NCBI GenBank assembly: GCA_947454155.1 | Contig: CANGIT010000006.1 | Span: 1 to 64,000, forward strand | Direction of reading: 5' to 3' | DNA: 64,000 bases | DNA from: Chitinophagaceae bacterium | GTDB lineage: Bacteria; Bacteroidota; Bacteroidia; Chitinophagales; Chitinophagaceae | Part shown: positions 17,378 through 27,400 of the stretch, piece after piece | Position numbering within the stretch: position 1 is the first letter of the stretch | Layout of the letters: each line of letters opens with the position of its first letter | Position numbers and translations under genes: made by a program | Notes under the pieces: generated by a model | Told to the model about the DNA's origin: nothing | Seen by the model: only the letters and a program-made list of their open reading frames with translations | Databases searched by the model: none

Positions 17378-20300
17378 TTAACGAATGATAGTCACATAGC
17401 CTTTTTTGGCTTGTCTTGCCCCACCTAAATCAATGATGTAATAATAGGTACCGGATGGCAAAGGTTTTCCTTTGAAGGATCCATCCCATGGGTTATTATA
17501 ATTTTTAGAATCGTACAAAACCTGACCATAACGGTTGAATACCTGAACATGCTGGTTGGGATAAAGCGACAGGTTTTCTATACGCCATGTATCATTGATG
17601 CCGTCTCCATTGGGTGTAAAGGTGTTAGGCACAATGAAGTCTTTCACCACCTTGATGAACAAGGCATCATCAGCATGACAGCCATCTGCGGAAGTCACAT
17701 TCACTGTATAGGTGATATCTTCTCTTGGTGTGCAAACTGGGGCTGCAATCACGGTGCTGTTTAGATAAGTGCCCGGATCCCATACATAACTCAACCCATT
17801 TCCAATGGCTACCTGTGGAGTCAAGGTCACCGCATCGCCTTCAAGAATGTTGCGGTCTGGCCCCAAGTTGAATTGAGGTGTCGGATACACTTGGATGGTT
17901 TGTGTGGCCGAATCGCGGCAACCATTGGCGGCCACAAAAAGATATTGAAGTGTATGAGTTCCCGTACCTGCATCAGCCGGAACAAAAACAGGACTTGTGG
18001 TGATGCCGCTTCCGGAATAGGTGCCTGTGCCGGCATTGCTGAAGATGTCATGAGCAGTATTCAATGTTATAGATGGTACCTCCTGACAAACTCCTGCGAT
18101 AGCATCAAACTGTACTTTGGGCGCGGCATAAACCGTGATATCCTGGAAATACTGACCTTCACAAGCGCTTCCGCTAAATGCTTTGATCAGCACTTTATAG
18201 GTGATGGTGGCAGGCGTGCCAAACACGGAATAGTTATGCGTGTATACTTCCCCGGCAGTAGGCGTGTTGTCTGTAAGCATCAGGCCGGGATTACCATTGA
18301 AGTCCCAGTAAATTTCAATCCTGTTGATGGTTCCAAATCCGGTCACCACACTGGTATTGGTGATGCTCAACGCCGTGTTGCTGCAGATGTTACCAGTGTT
18401 GTTCACGGTATAGGATGCAGTTGGGGCATTATAAACGGTAATCTGACGGGTGGAATCTTTCACACAACCCAATGCCGATGTGGCGGTAAGCGTTACGTTG
18501 AAGTTTCCGCCTGTAGTGTAGTTATGCGTTGGACTTTGTTGATTACCCAATGGAGAAGCATCGCCAAAGTTCCACGACCATTGATTGACCGAACCTGCTG
18601 TAATGGTGCTGTTATCGGTAAACACCGCCGATCCCGTTGGGATACAAACATCCGTGAAACTGAATGCGGCTCTCGGTTTGGGATGGACACTCACTTGTTG
18701 CGGAGTCATCACACTTACACAACCATTGGAATTGGTGATGGTCAGCTGAACGGTATAAATGTTGGCTGTGGTGTAAGTATGGGTGATAGGACCTGCCGAA
18801 GTTTCGGTTTGTGTATTTCCATCGCCGAAGTTCCACTGCCATTGTGTTATAGATGTTGCATTGGGTGTGGAGGCATCCGTAAAAGTGATGGCATCGCCCG
18901 CGCAACGAATAGCACTGAACGTGAATCCGGCTATGGGCAAAGCATTGACCACAATGCTACCCGACAAAGAAACATTGGAGCAGGTACTCACAGATGTAAC
19001 CGTATAGTTGAAAGTACCTGTTGAAGTGGGTGTTCCACTGATGGTGAATACACCCGCATTATAGCTGCCTGTGACGCCAGCAGGCAATGACCCGGTGAGC
19101 GTGGCACTTGTAGCACTTCCCCCCAGACTATAAGTGATGTTGGATATGGCACTGTTGATGCAAACCGTTTGTGAAGCAGTGGTTGCCGCAGAGCTGAGCG
19201 TGATGGTAGGCAAAGCCAGCACTGTAATGCTTCCTGAAAGTGATAAGTTGGCACAAGGGCTGACTGTTGTAACTGTATAGTTGAATGTGCCCGCTAATGT
19301 TGGTGTCCCACTTACCGTAAACACACCTGCATTGTAATTCCCCGTAACACCTGCTGGCAAACCGGTAATCGTAGCGCCGGTTCCGCTTCCGCCAATGGCA
19401 TAAGTGATATTGGTGATAGCAGCGTTGTTACAAACAGTTTGAGCAGTCGTTGCTGCGGCAGATGTCAATGTGATGGTGGGAGCCGGATTAACAGTAATGG
19501 TTCCGGAGATGGATGCATTGGTACAAGGACTTACCGAAGTGACAGTGTAATTGAAAGTTCCTGTCACCGTTGGTGTTCCAGAAATAGTGAACACCCCTGC
19601 GTTATATGAGCCGGTAACACCACCAGGCAAAGTACCGCTTACAGTGGCACTTGTTGCACTTCCTCCTAAATTATACGTGATGGAAGTGATGGCATTGAGA
19701 TTACAAACTGTTTGAGCATCGGTACCTGTTGCAGATGAAAGCGAGATGGTGGCCAATGGTGTAACTGTAATCGTTCCGCTGAGGGTAAGATTCGCACAAG
19801 GACTTACCGTTGAAACCGTGTAGTTATACGTTCCGGCAGATGTTGGAGTTCCGCTGATGGTGAATACACCGGCATTAAATACACCTGTAACTCCGGGAGG
19901 CAATGTGGCGGTAACTGTAGCGCCGTTTCCGCTACCACCGATAGCGTAAGTGATGTTTGTAATCGGTGAGTTGTTACATACAGTTTGTGCCGCAGTTGCA
20001 GCCGCTGAAGACAATGACAATGTGGGTGCCGCATTCACTGTAAGGGTACCCGACAAAGAAACATTGGTACAAGGACTCACTGAAGTTACCGTATAGTTGA
20101 AAGTACCTGTTGAAGTGGGTGTTCCACTGATGGTGTATGTTCCGGCATTGAATGTTCCGGTAACACCAGCAGGCAAACTGCCTGTAAGCGTGGCTCCTGT
20201 TGATGATCCGCCTAAACTGTAAGTGATGTTGGCAATGGCTGTATTGGCACAAACAGTTTGTGTGGCAGTAGTGGTGGCGGAAGTCAGCGTGATGGTGGGT

Positions 20301-23300
20301 AATGCATTGACGGTAATGGTTCCTGAAAGAGAAACCTCATTACAGGGACTCACCGTGGTTACCGTATAGTTGAAAATGCCGGAAGCAGAAGGTGTTCCAG
20401 AAATGGTGAACACACCGGCGTTGTAGACACCCGAAACGCCGGCAGGCAACCCGCTCACTGTTGCGCTTGTGCTGCTGCCGCCAATGGCGTAAGTGATATT
20501 GGTGATGGCAGTATTTACACACAAGGTTTGTGTACTGGTGGCTGCTGCAGAAGTCAGTGAAATACTTGGACCTGCAATGACAGTCAGCGTACCGCTTAAG
20601 GATACATTGGTACAAGTGCTGACAGTGGTGACCGTATAATTGAAGGTGCCGGTTACTGTTGGGGTTCCGCTGATGGTGAATACGCCGGCATTGAAAGTTC
20701 CGGTCATGCCTGCAGGGAGTGTTCCGCTCAAAGTGGCTCCAGTGGCGCCACCTGTTAGCGCATAGGTGATGCTTGTTGCTGCTTCATTGACGCAAATCGT
20801 TTGCGTAGGTGTGGTGGCCGCAGAAGTCAACGTGATAATGGGTGCGGCATTTACAGAAATATGTATACTGTCGATGTTGCTCAAACAACCGTTACCGGTT
20901 TCCACTTGTAAAGTGGCGGTGAAGGTTCCTGCAGCATTGTAGGTATGGGTTTGATGGGCATTGGTCGTTGCGTTAACCGCGGCACTTTCTCCATAGTTCC
21001 AGTGCCAGATGGTGATGGGGCCATAAGGGCCGGTGTTGGTAGAAGAGTCGGAGAAGGTGATCATGTTTCCGGTGCAGATGACACTATCGGGCGATACACC
21101 AAAATTAGCGACCAGACCTCCGGTCAAATCCACTACTCTTGTTGTATCCGCGAAACATCCAATGTCATTGATGGTTCTGATGTTCACATTATAAATACCG
21201 ATAGCCGGGAAAGTATGGTTGGGAGGATTTTGTCCGTTGAAAGTGGTGGCATCTCCAAAATTCCAGTGCCATTCTGTGATACTGCCGCCGTTATATGCAG
21301 CCGAAGAATCGGTGAAATGCACCACACTGCTGGTACAACCGGTGGTGGTGAAGTTGAAGCGCGCAGTATCCGACACCACTTCCATGTCGATGGGAATAGT
21401 CTGAAAATTACCGCATTCGCTCGAAAACGTTCCGAATATAGTGGCAGTAAGACGATACACACCTGCGGCATTGAACACCACAGGCGTTGTCATGTTATAT
21501 ACCGAATAAGTGATTTCGTTGTCGACATAGGTTCTTACAGGCACCGGGTTCAATTGCATGAAACTGCCATTGGGCGCGATGTTGGCGTTATTGCCCATAT
21601 CCCATCTGATGGAATCGATGGTTGAAGGAAGATATGGAACTGCTATCTGCAATCTCACCGGATTCCCTTTACAGGTTTTACTGCCGGCCACCGAATCAAA
21701 TGGATTGAGTGATTGGATGATGGCCGAAAGGTCACGGATAGCCGTACCCGCATTATAGCCATAGCTTTCTCCAGAGGCCATGCCATAGGCAATAGCATTG
21801 AAACCACTGTCAGAAAGCAGATTGTGGTACAAACCACTGGCCACTTTGAATTTGGCATAGGAATAACCTGGCTCATAAGGATGGGGCTTGAAGGCATTGG
21901 CGACCGATATGGTTCCACCATTGGCATAAGCAGTACCGGTGTAGCTGGAAGCGCCGGTATCACAAACATTGGTAGGATTGGTCACCGGATCGAGCTTGAA
22001 GCTGGATACACCTGCGCTTTTAATCACCACATTGATGTAACTGGCACCGCTGCTGATGTTCATTTTGGATGCAGAGAATACGGAAATATTATTGATGGCC
22101 TGTTGCACAGGACTGAGAATGATCATTTCCGGATCGCCGCTGCCATTGTTACCTACCGTGTTGTTTTTACAGTTGCCGGTAATCACATATTGAATCACCA
22201 TGATCGGCTTGTCGCTTTCAATCAGGTTGGGGGTATTGCTTTCCACTTCGTAATAGAAGTTGTTGATCAGGCCGGTCAACGGAGTGGTGTGTGCCGCATT
22301 GTTGAACCAAACCTGCGTAGTGGGATCCAGCACACAAATTTTATACAGCCCGTACTCCATGGTCTTAGTGGGAGTAGTCAGGTATTTGGTGCCCCAGGCC
22401 ACTCTGGGAAACATTTGCTGCACCATGTTGTCCGAACCGCTGGATTGTGTGCATCCGCTGGTGTTCACGAAAGTCCTTCCGTTACCTGCCCATACAGCTA
22501 TTTTTTTGTTGGTGCAATCGGTGCTCTTCACCAATGTTCCGGTAAAATCCTGCGATACGCCGCTGCTGCCGGAGCCTACAATGCGCGCCATCGCATTGAA
22601 GATTTGCCCTTTGTTCAACGTGATGGTAAATGGCACGCCTGCAGGATGAAGAATATTGGCCGCAGGAGTGTTGGAATTGAATAAGGTGGCTGATGAAGAA
22701 TCGATGATGTCGGCTGTTGGTGTAATTTCAATCTGCGTCTGGTCTTGCGCCGCCATCACAAAGAAAAAAGAATTGGGTACACCGCTGTTTGATTTTCCAC
22801 CCAATGACACCACATTGTATGTGGCTCCCCAGGTGTTTGTAGGGAATATCAACATTGCCCCCGCCGCATCTTTACCGTATGTATGCTCATAAACCGCAAC
22901 AGGCACACCATTCAAACTTTCAATATGAATACCTCTTGGCGTGATGCCGGTGAAATATAAACGCGCATCCGGCAGGTTGGTGGGATTGTCATTGTTGTTG
23001 TTGAAATCTCCTTGAGGGAAATTGGTCACTTCCACAGAGGTATTGGCAGGAATCGTGATGGTTCTGGGGAAGGAAGGATCCGCAATACCGGGTAAGGACA
23101 CACGAACAGTTGCGGCTTGCTTGGCCGAAATGTACAGCGACATCCAGGCTCCGTTGGTGTTGTCGTTGTTGCTCATCCTGGAGTGATAACCATACCCCGT
23201 CCAGAAATCAACGCCCATGTTGGTCAAGGTTCCGGATGTAGGCAATTGCGATCCGATACCAGTCAATGCAAGATTGACGGATGGCGCGCCCCCACCGGCC

Positions 23301-24400
23301 GTTGCAAGATTGCCATCATAGTTGCCATATTGAGGTGGAGCAAACCTGATGTAAATGATGGTTGGCGCCAGCGTACTGCCAGTATAAGGAATACTCAAAC
23401 TCGTTGTATAACCCGATCCACTCGACAAAGAAATGATATAGCCGGGCGGTGGTGTGATGGTGACTGTTCCTGCAGCAGGTGTTAGATAAACGCCGGAAAC
23501 CGTGAACGATTGTTCGGTTGAGTAAGCTCCCTGGTAAACAATGCCAAACGCCAATGAGGCAGGCGTTACCGTGAGTGTGGGTGTGGCTACGGGAGTGGTA
23601 AAAGAAATTTCGTTGCCATAGCCGGTACCGGATTGATTGGTGGCATATGCCCTTACATAATAGGTTGTACCCGGACTCAATCCCGACAAGTTGCTGGTGA
23701 AACTACCCAGGCCTGTACCGTTCGAAGTAAGTGAATTGGCGATGGTGGGATTGGGTGAAGTGCTCCAGCAAACACCTCTTGCCGTAACGGGCGCGCCACC
23801 ATCGCTGGTAACATTCCCCCCCGAAACAGCTGTAGTAAATGTGATGGCGGATGCCGCTGTTGTAGTGACCAAGGGAGGTACGATGGTGAAACCGGTGATC
23901 AGCACATTGTCGATCCCCACATCATTGGCTAGCAAATTGGCAATCTTCAATCTGTTGATGACACCGCTATTCAAAGTGACTGTAATCGTATTGCAGGCCG
24001 TGGCCCCTGTGTTGATGGTATTGGCGGCACTCCAGGTTACGCCATTGTCGGTAGAAGTATAATAAGTAAGATTTCTATTGGTTCGGCCACTCGTGAATGT
24101 GAGTGTGGCCACACCTTGATTGAGTGTTGGTGTGATGACGTAGCCGGCATTGTTGGCCAAAAAACGAAGTGCTCTGTTGGTGCCATCATTTGGACAAGGA
24201 TCGGTACCGGTAACTGTATAACCTTTAAAAATAGCCCATGAGCCGGTGGCCGACACATAGGGAGTTTCAACCGCTGGCCCGGGTGTGGCAGTCGGGAAAA
24301 CAGCATTGTCAAATCCCTCCAATGTGTAATTATAAGGTTGAGCCGTGGCTCCCAAAGCGGCAAAAAACATTAACCCAAGTGTAAAAAGAAATGCTCTCAT
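17378..24400 (-). CDS. Giant T9SS type-B surface protein: FN3-like, IgGFc-binding-like, PKD, seven He_PIG-like repeats, CHU_C
   Basis: 2340 aa from the ATG at 24400; the ORF track uses a TTG two codons earlier. Signal peptide MRAFLFTLGLMFFAALGATAQ. Rough order: a beta-sandwich (25-175), an FN3-like module with GVCWSTSPNPT and GTTYYVRAYATN (180-275), a Hydin-like module (280-385), an IgGFc-binding-like region starting GVDFWTGYGYHSRM (395-900), two PKD domains (WHWNFGDATT, WHWNYGES; about 1050-1180), seven repeats of about 90 aa (1185-1820), two more PKD domains (WQWNFGDG, WSWNFGDA), a linker, and a CHU_C domain (FIVPNTFTPNGDGINDTW, last 90 residues). Expected to be exported by T9SS and held on the cell surface as an adhesin or fibre. 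The ligand is unknown. Confidence 0.88.
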   Translation of the reverse strand: MRAFLFTLGLMFFAALGATAQPYNYTLEGFDNAVFPTATPGPAVETPYVSATGSWAIFKGYTVTGTDPCPNDGTNRALRFLANNAGYVITPTLNQGVATLTFTSGRTNRNLTYYTSTDNGVTWSAANTINTGATACNTITVTLNSGVINRLKIANLLANDVGIDNVLITGFTIVPPLVTTTAASAITFTTAVSGGNVTSDGGAPVTARGVCWSTSPNPTIANSLTSNGTGLGSFTSNLSGLSPGTTYYVRAYATNQSGTGYGNEISFTTPVATPTLTVTPASLAFGIVYQGAYSTEQSFTVSGVYLTPAAGTVTITPPPGYIISLSSGSGYTTSLSIPYTGSTLAPTIIYIRFAPPQYGNYDGNLATAGGGAPSVNLALTGIGSQLPTSGTLTNMGVDFWTGYGYHSRMSNNDNTNGAWMSLYISAKQAATVRVSLPGIADPSFPRTITIPANTSVEVTNFPQGDFNNNNDNPTNLPDARLYFTGITPRGIHIESLNGVPVAVYEHTYGKDAAGAMLIFPTNTWGATYNVVSLGGKSNSGVPNSFFFVMAAQDQTQIEITPTADIIDSSSATLFNSNTPAANILHPAGVPFTITLNKGQIFNAMARIVGSGSSGVSQDFTGTLVKSTDCTNKKIAVWAGNGRTFVNTSGCTQSSGSDNMVQQMFPRVAWGTKYLTTPTKTMEYGLYKICVLDPTTQVWFNNAAHTTPLTGLINNFYYEVESNTPNLIESDKPIMVIQYVITGNCKNNTVGNNGSGDPEMIILSPVQQAINNISVFSASKMNISSGASYINVVIKSAGVSSFKLDPVTNPTNVCDTGASSYTGTAYANGGTISVANAFKPHPYEPGYSYAKFKVASGLYHNLLSDSGFNAIAYGMASGESYGYNAGTAIRDLSAIIQSLNPFDSVAGSKTCKGNPVRLQIAVPYLPSTIDSIRWDMGNNANIAPNGSFMQLNPVPVRTYVDNEITYSVYNMTTPVVFNAAGVYRLTATIFGTFSSECGNFQTIPIDMEVVSDTARFNFTTTGCTSSVVHFTDSSAAYNGGSITEWHWNFGDATTFNGQNPPNHTFPAIGIYNVNIRTINDIGCFADTTRVVDLTGGLVANFGVSPDSVICTGNMITFSDSSTNTGPYGPITIWHWNYGESAAVNATTNAHQTHTYNAAGTFTATLQVETGNGCLSNIDSIHISVNAAPIITLTSAATTPTQTICVNEAATSITYALTGGATGATLSGTLPAGMTGTFNAGVFTISGTPTVTGTFNYTVTTVSTCTNVSLSGTLTVIAGPSISLTSAAATSTQTLCVNTAITNITYAIGGSSTSATVSGLPAGVSGVYNAGVFTISGTPSASGIFNYTVTTVSPCNEVSLSGTITVNALPTITLTSATTTATQTVCANTAIANITYSLGGSSTGATLTGSLPAGVTGTFNAGTYTISGTPTSTGTFNYTVTSVSPCTNVSLSGTLTVNAAPTLSLSSAAATAAQTVCNNSPITNITYAIGGSGNGATVTATLPPGVTGVFNAGVFTISGTPTSAGTYNYTVSTVSPCANLTLSGTITVTPLATISLSSATGTDAQTVCNLNAITSITYNLGGSATSATVSGTLPGGVTGSYNAGVFTISGTPTVTGTFNYTVTSVSPCTNASISGTITVNPAPTITLTSAAATTAQTVCNNAAITNITYAIGGSGTGATITGLPAGVTGNYNAGVFTVSGTPTLAGTFNYTVTTVSPCANLSLSGSITVLALPTITLSSAATTASQTVCINSAISNITYSLGGSATSATLTGSLPAGVTGSYNAGVFTISGTPTSTGTFNYTVTSVSTCSNVSLSGSIVVNALPIAGFTFSAIRCAGDAITFTDASTPNATSITQWQWNFGDGNTQTETSAGPITHTYTTANIYTVQLTITNSNGCVSVMTPQQVSVHPKPRAAFSFTDVCIPTGSAVFTDNSTITAGSVNQWSWNFGDASPLGNQQSPTHNYTTGGNFNVTLTATSALGCVKDSTRQITVYNAPTASYTVNNTGNICSNTALSITNTSVVTGFGTINRIEIYWDFNGNPGLMLTDNTPTAGEVYTHNYSVFGTPATITYKVLIKAFSGSACEGQYFQDITVYAAPKVQFDAIAGVCQEVPSITLNTAHDIFSNAGTGTYSGSGITTSPVFVPADAGTGTHTLQYLFVAANGCRDSATQTIQVYPTPQFNLGPDRNILEGDAVTLTPQVAIGNGLSYVWDPGTYLNSTVIAAPVCTPREDITYTVNVTSADGCHADDALFIKVVKDFIVPNTFTPNGDGINDTWRIENLSLYPNQHVQVFNRYGQVLYDSKNYNNPWDGSFKGKPLPSGTYYYIIDLGGARQAKKGYVTIIR
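18940..20845 (-). repeat. Seven in-frame tandem repeats of about 270 bp (He_PIG-like domains)
   Basis: Seven consecutive units encode about 90 residues each with the pattern QTVCxxxAITNITYxxGGS, LPAGVTGxFNAGVFTISGTP and TGTFNYTVTxVSPC, ending LSGTxTVNA. Each unit keeps two Cys, suggesting one disulphide per domain. The GxFTISGTPTxxGTF core fits the putative Ig domain He_PIG. DNA stretches are near identical between units, so copy number can change by recombination and short-read assemblies may collapse here. Confidence 0.88.
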
Positions 24401-24429
24401 TTTCAATGCTTGTTTTGCTATGACATCCC

Positions 24430-27400
24430 TTACCTGATGATGGTGACGTATCCTTTTTTAGGAGCACGGGCGCCATTCAGATCGATGATATAATAATATG
24501 TTGAGGCTGGTAAAGGTTTGCCTTTGTAGCTCCCCTCCCATTCTCCGTTGTAATTTCTCGATTCAAATAGCTTTTGCCCATTGCGATTGAAAATCTCCAA
24601 TCGGTGATTGGGATAAAGATTCAGATTTTCAATGACCCATTTGTCGTTGATACCGTCACCATTGGGCGTGAAGGTGTTGGGCACAATGAAATCTTTCACC
24701 ACTTTGATAAATATGTTATCCTGATTCGTACAACCGTCAGACGACACCACCGTCAAAAGATAATTGATGTCTTCTCGCGGCTGACACACGGGATTGGCTA
24801 TTATCGTGCTACTCAGGTATGTTCCTGGATTCCATAAATAAGTCAATCCGTTGCCTACAGCCACTACCGGCGACAATAAAACGGTCTCTCCTTCCAATAC
24901 ATTTCTGTCGGGTCCCAGGCTGATGGTAGGTGTAGGGTAAACATTGATATTGGCCGAAGCAGACGACATGCAACCATTGCTGCCTGTGTAGGTGTAAGTG
25001 AGCGTATGCAAACCGACACCAGCCGCTTCGGGCGAAAAACTGCTGGTTCCGCTAATTCCTGCTCCGGTATAAATGCCTGTTCCGGTTAATGAAGTGGTAT
25101 TTGAAGCACTGTTCAAAGTAATGGCAGGATGCTCCTGACAAATGCCGGCCATTGGATTGAAGACCACATCCGGTGCTGCATGAAGAGTGATATCGGTTGA
25201 GTATTCATGGGTACAGCCACTACCGCTGGTAGCGCGAATCAGTACCTTGTACACTTTGGTGAGCGGGCTGCCAAAAACAGGATAATTGTGAATGTAATTG
25301 CCATTGGCCACCGGATTGTTATCCACGGTTACGATGCTCTGGTCATTCTGATAATCCCAGAAAATTTCTATTTGGTTAACCGCGCCAAACCCGCTAACGG
25401 CGCTGATATTGGTGATGTTGAGCGCCGTATTGCTGCAGATGTTGCCTGTATTGTTGATGGTAAATCCTGCGACAGGCACGGTGTATACTGTCAGCGGATG
25501 ACTTTGAGAGACGATACACCCGTTATTACTGGTAGCCGTAAGCGTTACGTTATAATTGCCTCCTGCGGCATAAGCATGCGAAGGAGATGTTTGCGTACTG
25601 GTGGTATTATCGCCGAAAGTCCAGCCATAAGTAACCTGCGAAAGTGTACCATCGGCAATGGTAGTGTTGTTGGTGAATAGAACAGCTCCGGGAGAGCAAA
25701 GTGAGGCAGGAAATGTAAAATCGGGAACAGGCAGATGATGAATGACCAATGGTCGGGTAGCCAAGATACTGATGCAACCTTTGTCTGTTTTCACTTTCAA
25801 GGTAACGGTGTAATTGCCGGCTGTGGCATACACATGAGTGAATGGTGCGCCGTTGTTGCGAACAGCGGTATTCCCATCTCCAAAATCCCAATCCCATTCT
25901 GTAATAACTCCCGCATTGGGCACCGACAAATCGGTAATGGTTACCGCCTGTGTTGCACAAAGCGGACTGTTCACATTGAAAGCGGCTGTAGGCAAGGGAT
26001 TCACCACCACGGTTCTGACACTGTCATCTGTACATCCTTTATCAGTGGTCACCGTCAAGGTAACCGCATAGCTGCCGGCTGTGGCATAGGTGTGCGTTGG
26101 ACTGGCAGCAGTTGAAGTGCCGCCGTCGCCGAAAGTCCAGCCCCATGTATTGATGGTGGAATTTACAGAAGTACTGACATCGGTAAACACCGTGGCTGTG
26201 TTCAGACAATTTTCCGCATCAACATTGAAAGCCGCCACAGGCTTTGGATACAGCGTATTGAAAATCTTCACCGTATCCTTAGCGCAGGTGCCCAGCGATG
26301 CGGTTAACGTAACATTGAAAGGACCTGTGCTGTTGTAATTATGAGTAGGACTGGTTTGATTGCTGGTGGGCGTAGCATCTCCAAAATCCCAGGTAAAAGT
26401 CATCGTGCCCCCACCCGTTACCGTTGATGTATTGGTGAAAACTGCCGATCCTCCGGGCAAACATACATTCCCCGGCAACGTGAAATCAGGAACAGGACGA
26501 TTGCCGATCACTACAGGCTCAGTATGGGTTGACTGACATCCATTGGCATTCTCCACAATCAAAGTAACCGTGTAATTCCCTGCTGTTTGATAAACATGCG
26601 TGGGACTTGTTGAAACAGCGAAAGTATCTCTCACCCCATCTCCAAAATTCCAATACCAATGTGTGATATTGCCATTCAATATAGAGGATTGATCATTGAA
26701 AGTGATGGCATTGCCCACACAGGAAATACCCGACACGTTGAACAAGGCACTCGGGCTGTTATTGATGGCGAAAGTTCGGACCGTATCATCATAACAACCT
26801 TGATTGTTGATGACGGTAAGATGAACATTGTAAGAACCGCCGGCTCCATAAACATAAGATGGACTGGGCAGACTGGAAGTTCCTGTACTGTTGTCAAAAT
26901 CCCACTGCCAGGCATTGATGGTATGTACAGTATCTGTTGACTGATTTTGAAAACTGACCGCATTGGTGGCACATCCCGAAAAGTTCCAGTTGAAGCTGGC
27001 ATGAGGTCCACCTACCACATCAAATTCAAAATTCATTTCCTCCACACCGTTACAACCATCAGGCGATGGATTGGTTGCTGAAACATGAACAGGTGCAGTA
27101 CCCAATGTGTTGAAAGTATATAAACCGGAAAGATGGAAAACATAAAGTGTGGTGCCATTCAATACATATGAGCTGTCCACCGTTGGATTGTTGACGGTTA
27201 CCGCAGCATTGGGTGATATGGCAGGATTATTTAAAAAGTCGAAGGTAAGCGCGGTAGGCACATAAGGCAATGTAACGGATAGCCGTGTAGGCGTGCCCTT
27301 GCATACGGGCGTATAATCGCTTGTAGCCAGTGGGTTGGCACTGGTAAGATAATGATTGAGATTTTTTACATTGGTGCCTGCGTTATAGGCATAGCTTTCA

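Noticed and set aside
18940-20845. Regular 270-bp repeats as a non-coding satellite or CRISPR
   Set aside because: They are fully in frame and encode complete Ig-like domains.
17873-22684. Long + strand ORFs (383, 226 and 323 aa) opposite the 2340-aa gene
   Set aside because: They run antisense to a clearly coding gene, have no domain or signal pattern and are rich in His/Arg/Cys as expected for shadow frames of Thr/Gly/Ser-rich repeats.
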